Shown here: piece after piece, positions 7,514 through 10,726 of the stretch
Layout: each line of letters begins with the position of its first letter
Numbering within the stretch: the first letter of the stretch is position 1
NCBI GenBank assembly: GCA_015501055.1
Contig: JADNYV010001016.1
Location: 1-10,726 of the forward strand
Length of the DNA stretch: 10,726 nucleotides
Reading direction: 5' to 3'
Source: Mucidula mucida
Taxonomy: Eukaryota > Basidiomycota > Agaricomycetes > Agaricales > Physalacriaceae
The notes under the pieces: model-generated
Seen by the model: only the letters and a program-made list of their open reading frames with translations
Told to the model about the DNA's origin: nothing
Database searches by the model: none
Made by a program: the position numbers and the translations under genes

Positions 7514-7838
7514 TCCTGACTATCTTCTTAAAGTTTTAACTATATTCTTTCTGATTTCTTTGTGACTTTTTCCCTGAAAACTATATTAAACTTGTTAAAA
7601 TACAAGTTCTGATAATTTTAACCTAATTTTAACCTTAAAACTACTCTAAAATTTCCTAATTTGGCTTTCAGTGTTCCTACTAGTATATTTAAGACAAATT
7701 TCACTTAAATCTTTGGTCAAAATACTTCAAAGAATGTTAAAATAGTTTTAAAATCGTTTTAACCTAAAAAAATTGTTAAAACTCTTGAGGTTCTTTAACC
7801 GGGGTTTTCGCCAAAAACTCCGAGGCCTTTGCCCAGTG
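7514..7838 (-). repeat. Right terminal inverted repeat (325 bp)
   Basis: Inverted copy of 6741-7060; its inner edge is TCCTGACTAT at 7514. The arms can fold into a very long hairpin if transcribed. Confidence 0.85.
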
Positions 7839-7967
7839 ATAGTCAGTCGCTAACAGAAGATCGGAACTACTTTCTACCACCTACCACACATCCCTGATCG
7901 TCGATCAGCACTTCGCTGTTTGATCATCGCACATTCCTCCATCCTCTTTCTTGTTTACAGATTGACA

Positions 7968-8453
7968 GAATCCTAATCCCAGCGCACGTCTGCATATGTG
8001 TGTATTAGTCCCAGTAGCGCCGGCTAACAGTTAGAGATAACTGCCTTGGGTACTGGAAGTAGCCGCTCTCACGAGAACAAACTTTTGGCAGTTGCACTTC
8101 AGTGGGCGCTGTTTACGGGTCAACCCCCATTCCCAGGAAAACTTTGGCTTACCTCACACCAGAGGGACGTCGACTGGACAATTGCGAACTTGTGACGAGC
8201 TCTTGGGCTCCGTAGATACGTAGTCAGTAGTCAGTAAAATAGTGTAGACAGTTACGATACTTACCTACTTTACTTACCTTATGATACACATCATCATTCC
8301 CCACCCTACCAAGTCCTGGATTCTATTTCAGATCTAGGCAATTCCACCTTATTCTTCCAAACCTCTATTCCCTCACCCGTTTCATCCAAATCTGCATCAC
8401 CCATATCCCCACTTTCATCCTTTCACTCTCCAATCTCATCACCCCAATTCACC
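7968..8453 (+). other. Gypsy 5' leader
   Basis: This non-coding stretch lies between the probable LTR and gag. It has a perfect 6-bp hairpin CAGTTA-GAGA-TAACTG at 8028-8043. From about 8290 it becomes strongly pyrimidine-rich and G-poor up to the gag ATG. No clear primer-binding site starting TGG next to a CA LTR end was found, so priming (tRNA or self-priming as in some chromoviruses) is undetermined. Confidence 0.5.
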
Positions 8454-9314
8454 ATGTCCAATGAAGCACCCAAACCCGCTCATCCCGCTCATTACGCTGA
8501 TGTCGAACCCAAAGGTCAATCCCTTGTTAACAAGCCTTATGACTATGACGGGGACAAGTCCAAATACAAGAGCTGGTGGCGATCAATGTTCACATATATC
8601 CGTGACAAGAAGAACAACCTCACATCTGACTCCGAAAGGATCAATGTTGTTCTTTCCTATATTCGAGAAGATCACGTAGATGCATGGGTCCAGAACTACT
8701 CAGACCAGAACTTCAACGAGGAAGAAGAGGAATGGACAGTCTCTTGGATGGAGTTCAAGGAAGATTTGAAGGAGCGATTTGTGGATTCCAACCTCGCGCA
8801 AGACGCGCAAGACCAGATCGAGCGGTTGCGCCAGGGGCAAGACACCACTCAAGATTTCTTCCAGAAGTTTGAGGTTCTGCTCACTCAGGCAGGATATTTG
8901 AAGGATGACACATTTGTCGTGCAACTTCTCGAGACCAACGTCACCGAGAAGATCATTGATCAGATCTATGGCAGCCGAGATGGGTTGCCAGAGAAGTACA
9001 AGGATTGGAAGGCACAGATCATTCAGATCAATCAGCTGTGGAGAAGGCGGACGGCGAGCAAGAGGTCCGGCATGCAGTCCCGGCCCCTAGCTCCGCAGGC
9101 GGCTACATCGAGAGCCAATCCTATGAACCCACCCCCAACACCAATCACACGACGAGATGCCACCAGTGTTACCTATGGAGGAACCGGCAGGCCGATGGAC
9201 ATCGACAACGCACGTCAAAGAGGACTTTGCTTCAGCTGTGGCGAACACGGCCATGTCAGCAGGTTCTGTCCGAAGAAGGGTCGACCCCAGCAGATTTGGG
9301 GGTCTATGGACTGA
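8454..9314 (+). CDS. gag: Ty3/gypsy Gag (nucleocapsid with CCHC zinc knuckle)
   Basis: This encodes the structural protein that packages retrotransposon RNA into cytoplasmic virus-like particles. The ATG at 8454 follows CACC with A at -3 and is the first good start after the leader. Residues about 30-175 match the Retrotrans_gag fold: YDGDKSKYKSWWRSMFTYI near the N-terminus, FKEDLKERFVDSN, then ARDQIERLRQG-like DAQDQIERLRQGQDTTQDF and FEVLLTQAGY. A basic, proline-rich linker follows, then a zinc knuckle CFSCGEHGHVSRFC (C-x2-C-x4-H-x4-C) at 9228-9269. The ORF ends at TGA 9312-9314, but the adjacent frame (9301-9378) encodes a likely true C-terminus, NDEEKKKLAKELGFAKLPQ-stop. The frame change falls at the G5 run 9298-9302, one G too long. 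So this copy's Gag is probably frameshifted 25-odd residues before its end. Confidence 0.9.
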   Translation: MSNEAPKPAHPAHYADVEPKGQSLVNKPYDYDGDKSKYKSWWRSMFTYIRDKKNNLTSDSERINVVLSYIREDHVDAWVQNYSDQNFNEEEEEWTVSWMEFKEDLKERFVDSNLAQDAQDQIERLRQGQDTTQDFFQKFEVLLTQAGYLKDDTFVVQLLETNVTEKIIDQIYGSRDGLPEKYKDWKAQIIQINQLWRRRTASKRSGMQSRPLAPQAATSRANPMNPPPTPITRRDATSVTYGGTGRPMDIDNARQRGLCFSCGEHGHVSRFCPKKGRPQQIWGSMD

Positions 9315-9378
9315 AATGAATGATGAGGAGAAGAAGAAGCTGGCCAAAGAGTTGGGTTTTGCAAAGCTCCCGCAGTAG
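9298..9378 (+). pseudogene. gag: Displaced Gag C-terminal segment
   Basis: In the frame one step from the main gag ORF, 9301-9375 encodes TEMNDEEKKKLAKELGFAKL-PQ and stops at TAG 9376-9378. This charged, helical end resembles the short tail after the zinc knuckle in related fungal elements. It connects to gag if one G of the G5 run at 9298-9302 is discounted. It carries the slippery site. Confidence 0.6.
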
Positions 9379-9396
9379 ATGCAGTCCTGCCGGAGC
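9354..9396 (+). promoter_or_regulatory. Candidate -1 programmed ribosomal frameshift signal (gag-pol)
   Basis: GGGTTTT at 9354-9360 is an X XXY YYZ heptamer exactly in register with the Gag-tail frame (TTG GGT TTT GCA). It is followed by a 5-nt spacer (GCAAA, 9361-9365) and a hairpin: GCTCCCGCAG 9366-9375 pairs with CTGCCGGAGC 9387-9396, nine of ten positions, with a C-C mismatch at 9371/9391. The gag stop TAG (9376-9378) lies in the 11-nt loop. Slipping back one base enters the frame that stays open through protease to 9890. Every element of a standard -1 signal is present. Use in vivo is inferred. Confidence 0.65.
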
Positions 9397-10726
9397 AGCC
9401 ATCAAGGGAAGGGTCGTCAGATGCACAATTTATTTATAGTACGGGTACTGAAACATCTAAAATATCATCGACAACTTTACCATCAAAACCTGCGAAAGAA
9501 AGATTTGAGCCAAATACACCCGAGTGGATCACACAATGGCTAAGAGAGGACAAAGTGTTGAGAGCAGTGGGAATTTTGAGAGCATGGATGCCGGAACGGA
9601 GAGAGAGAGAAGCGACGGAAGAGAAGGTGATGGCGATCAGAGCGTTGACAAAGGAAGCTGCGGTGGAAGTTGTGACAGAGTTGAAAAAGTCAAGGAAGTA
9701 CATTCGGGGAACAAAGGGGCAGGACATGAAACTCCGAGTAACCATAGAGAGCGTACACACAGGCTCTGAATGGGAAACAAGTGCCCTTCTTGACAGCGGA
9801 GCAACGGGTTCTTGTGTCAATAAAGAATTCGTTGAGAAGAACGGACTCCCAATTAAGGAGTTACCGGTCAAGCTCCCTGTTACAATGTGAATGGAACCCT
9901 AAACAAGGGAGGGGCAATCAAAGGTTTTGTGGAGGTCCGAATGAAGATTGGTGATTACGCCGAAAAGATCGAGTTGGCCGTCACCAATCTTGGCAAAACA
10001 AGCATCTTTTTGGGGCTAGATTGGTTACGATATCACAACCCCACAATCAACTGGACGGAATCCACGTTAACCTTTGATCGATGCCCAGACCGCTGCGGCT
10101 ACCTACCCGAGTATGACTCGCCAGAAGATGAAGGAGAAGATGTAGAAGAGAAGCTGGAGGAGGGAGAGCGGTTGTTTTGGATGGACTGGGACAACTATCG
10201 CAAAAGCGGTGAAAAGCTGAGATCACAACAGCCTTTGTCTGCTGCTGCACCTTACATCGAGGAATTTTCCGATGTATTTAGCAAGGCGGACTTTGACAAG
10301 TTACCAAAGCGAAGACCCTGGGATCACGCAATAGAACTCACGCCTGGTTCCAAACCGGTTGACTGTAAGGTCTATCCCCTTAGTCCATCCAAGCAGAAGG
10401 CATTAGACGAGTTCTTGGAGGAAAACATACGCACGGGACGCATACGGCCATCAATCTCACCCATGGCGTCACCATTCTTCTTTGTCAAGAAGAAGGACGG
10501 AAGCCTTCAGCCAGTGCAGGATTATCAGAATTGAATGACATGACGATCAAAACCGATACCCCTTGCCGTTGATCCAAGAACTTATCGACAAGCTGAAGGG
10601 AGCGAAGTGTTTCACAAAGATGGATGTCCGATGGGGTTACAATAACATCCAGATCAAAGAAGGTGATGAGTGGCGTTTAGAAACAAATCAAGGCCTGTTC
10701 GAGCCCTCAGTCATGTTCTTTGGGAC
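9354..10726 (+). pseudogene. pol: Ty3/gypsy Pol, 5' part (protease and start of reverse transcriptase), frame-broken
   Basis: Frame 3 is open from the slippery site to TGA 9888-9890. After a linker (EPNTPEWITQWLREDKVLRA, then a basic helix) it reaches the retropepsin active site LLDSGAT (Asp codon 9792-9794). Near 9880 the frame moves to frame 2, where YNVNGTLNKGG follows as expected for the protease-RT linker; one T too few in GTTAC explains it. Frame 2 continues with FLGLDWLRYHNPTINW, RCPDRC, an acidic stretch, PWDHAIELTPG, VYPLSPSKQKALDEF and SPFFFVKKKDGSLQPVQDYQ (start of RT), to TGA 10532-10534. One-A deficits near 10529 and 10551 explain the next two shifts. Frame 3 then gives [33 protein letters not shown] (first catalytic Asp) and [10 protein letters not shown] to the window edge. 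YxDD, RNase H and integrase lie beyond. As read, no full-length Pol can be made. Confidence 0.85.

Larger units (their letters stand above)
6741..7838. mobile_element. CACTA-like non-autonomous transposon with ~320-bp TIRs
   Basis: The element starts CACTGGGCGAAGGCC and ends with its inverted counterpart GGCCTTTGCCCAGTG. Flanking ATA at 6738-6740 and 7839-7841 is a 3-bp target duplication. CACTG ends plus a 3-bp duplication fit the CACTA/EnSpm superfamily (including its basidiomycete relatives such as Plavaka). No transposase is encoded, so the element would depend on a partner. Total length is 1,098 bp. The central 450 bp is not inverted: it holds GC-richer tandem repeats on the left and AT-rich sequence on the right. 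Confidence 0.85.
6507..7967 (+). mobile_element. Probable 5' LTR of the Ty3/gypsy element, split by a CACTA element
   Basis: Without the insertion at 6741-7838 and one ATA, about 360 bp remain upstream of the gag leader. The proposed start is TATCACGG at 6507 (TGTCACGG with one substitution, a start I associate with fungal gypsy LTRs). The proposed end is TTGACA at 7962-7967, which would give inverted ends TGTCA/TGACA. A TATA box lies at 6605-6612 with transcribed-LTR-like sequence after it. The end point is uncertain: GGCTAACA at about 8022-8029 is an alternative, and no standard TGG primer-binding site was identified. The 3' LTR is outside the window and would settle the borders. Confidence 0.45.

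Noticed and set aside
8028..8043. 6-bp hairpin in the gypsy leader as a terminator or packaging signal
   Set aside because: Perfect but short; no independent support for a function, so noted only within the leader entry.
7968..8453. Primer-binding site for a tRNA
   Set aside because: TGG-containing candidates (about 8050, 8176) do not follow a credible LTR end, so none is annotated.
8684..9090. Other-frame ORFs across gag (plus and minus)
   Set aside because: Shadows of the gag frame, which has the conserved Gag and zinc-knuckle signatures.
9434..9871. 145-codon minus ORF opposite protease
   Set aside because: The plus strand carries DSGAT and the continuous Pol frame; the minus ORF is a mirror artefact.

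Overview
The window looks like repeat-rich accessory DNA from a filamentous fungus, most likely a basidiomycete (Agaricomycete-like). The evidence is short introns of 50-65 bp with GTRNGT...YAG borders, a Ty3/gypsy element with fungal-type Gag and Pol, a copia-like solo LTR, and a CACTA-type element with very long terminal inverted repeats. Nothing bacterial (operons, Shine-Dalgarno sites) is visible.

Left part (1-2796, + strand): a decayed multi-exon gene that enters from outside the window. Three short introns are still recognisable, but the reading frame breaks about six times. Its last exon (1879-2796) is intact and carries a spaced D...ExK...Q pattern like that of PD-(D/E)XK (restriction-endonuclease-like) nucleases. 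Middle part (2797-4861): mostly non-coding, with a weak small ORF at 3048, a possible two-exon minus-strand gene (4094-3751), and a broken plus-strand gene (about 4253-4861) whose last exon end plus intron has been tandemly duplicated as an 85-bp unit. Region 4862-6506 is decayed sequence with coding-like patches on both strands and no recognised family. A 246-bp solo LTR with a 5-bp target duplication (GTTTT) sits inside it.

Right part (about 6507-10726): the 5' end of a Ty3/gypsy retrotransposon. A probable LTR with a TATA box is split by a 1,098-bp CACTA-like non-autonomous element (6741-7838; TIRs about 320 bp; 3-bp duplication ATA). Then come a pyrimidine-rich leader, gag (8454-9314) with a CCHC zinc knuckle, and pol with a DSGAT protease motif and the start of reverse transcriptase. 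The window ends inside the RT domain, before the YxDD motif; integrase and the 3' LTR lie outside.

The most interesting structure is at the gag/pol junction. A canonical -1 slippery heptamer (G GGT TTT, 9354-9360) is followed by a 5-nt spacer and a 10-bp hairpin with one mismatch (9366-9396), and the gag stop codon TAG falls in the hairpin loop. This matches a programmed -1 frameshift signal. It is partly masked here because gag has acquired an extra-G-like frameshift just upstream. Many ORF breaks, both in this element and in the unrelated left gene, are consistent with single-base changes in or near homopolymers, so sequencing or assembly error must be weighed against true decay.
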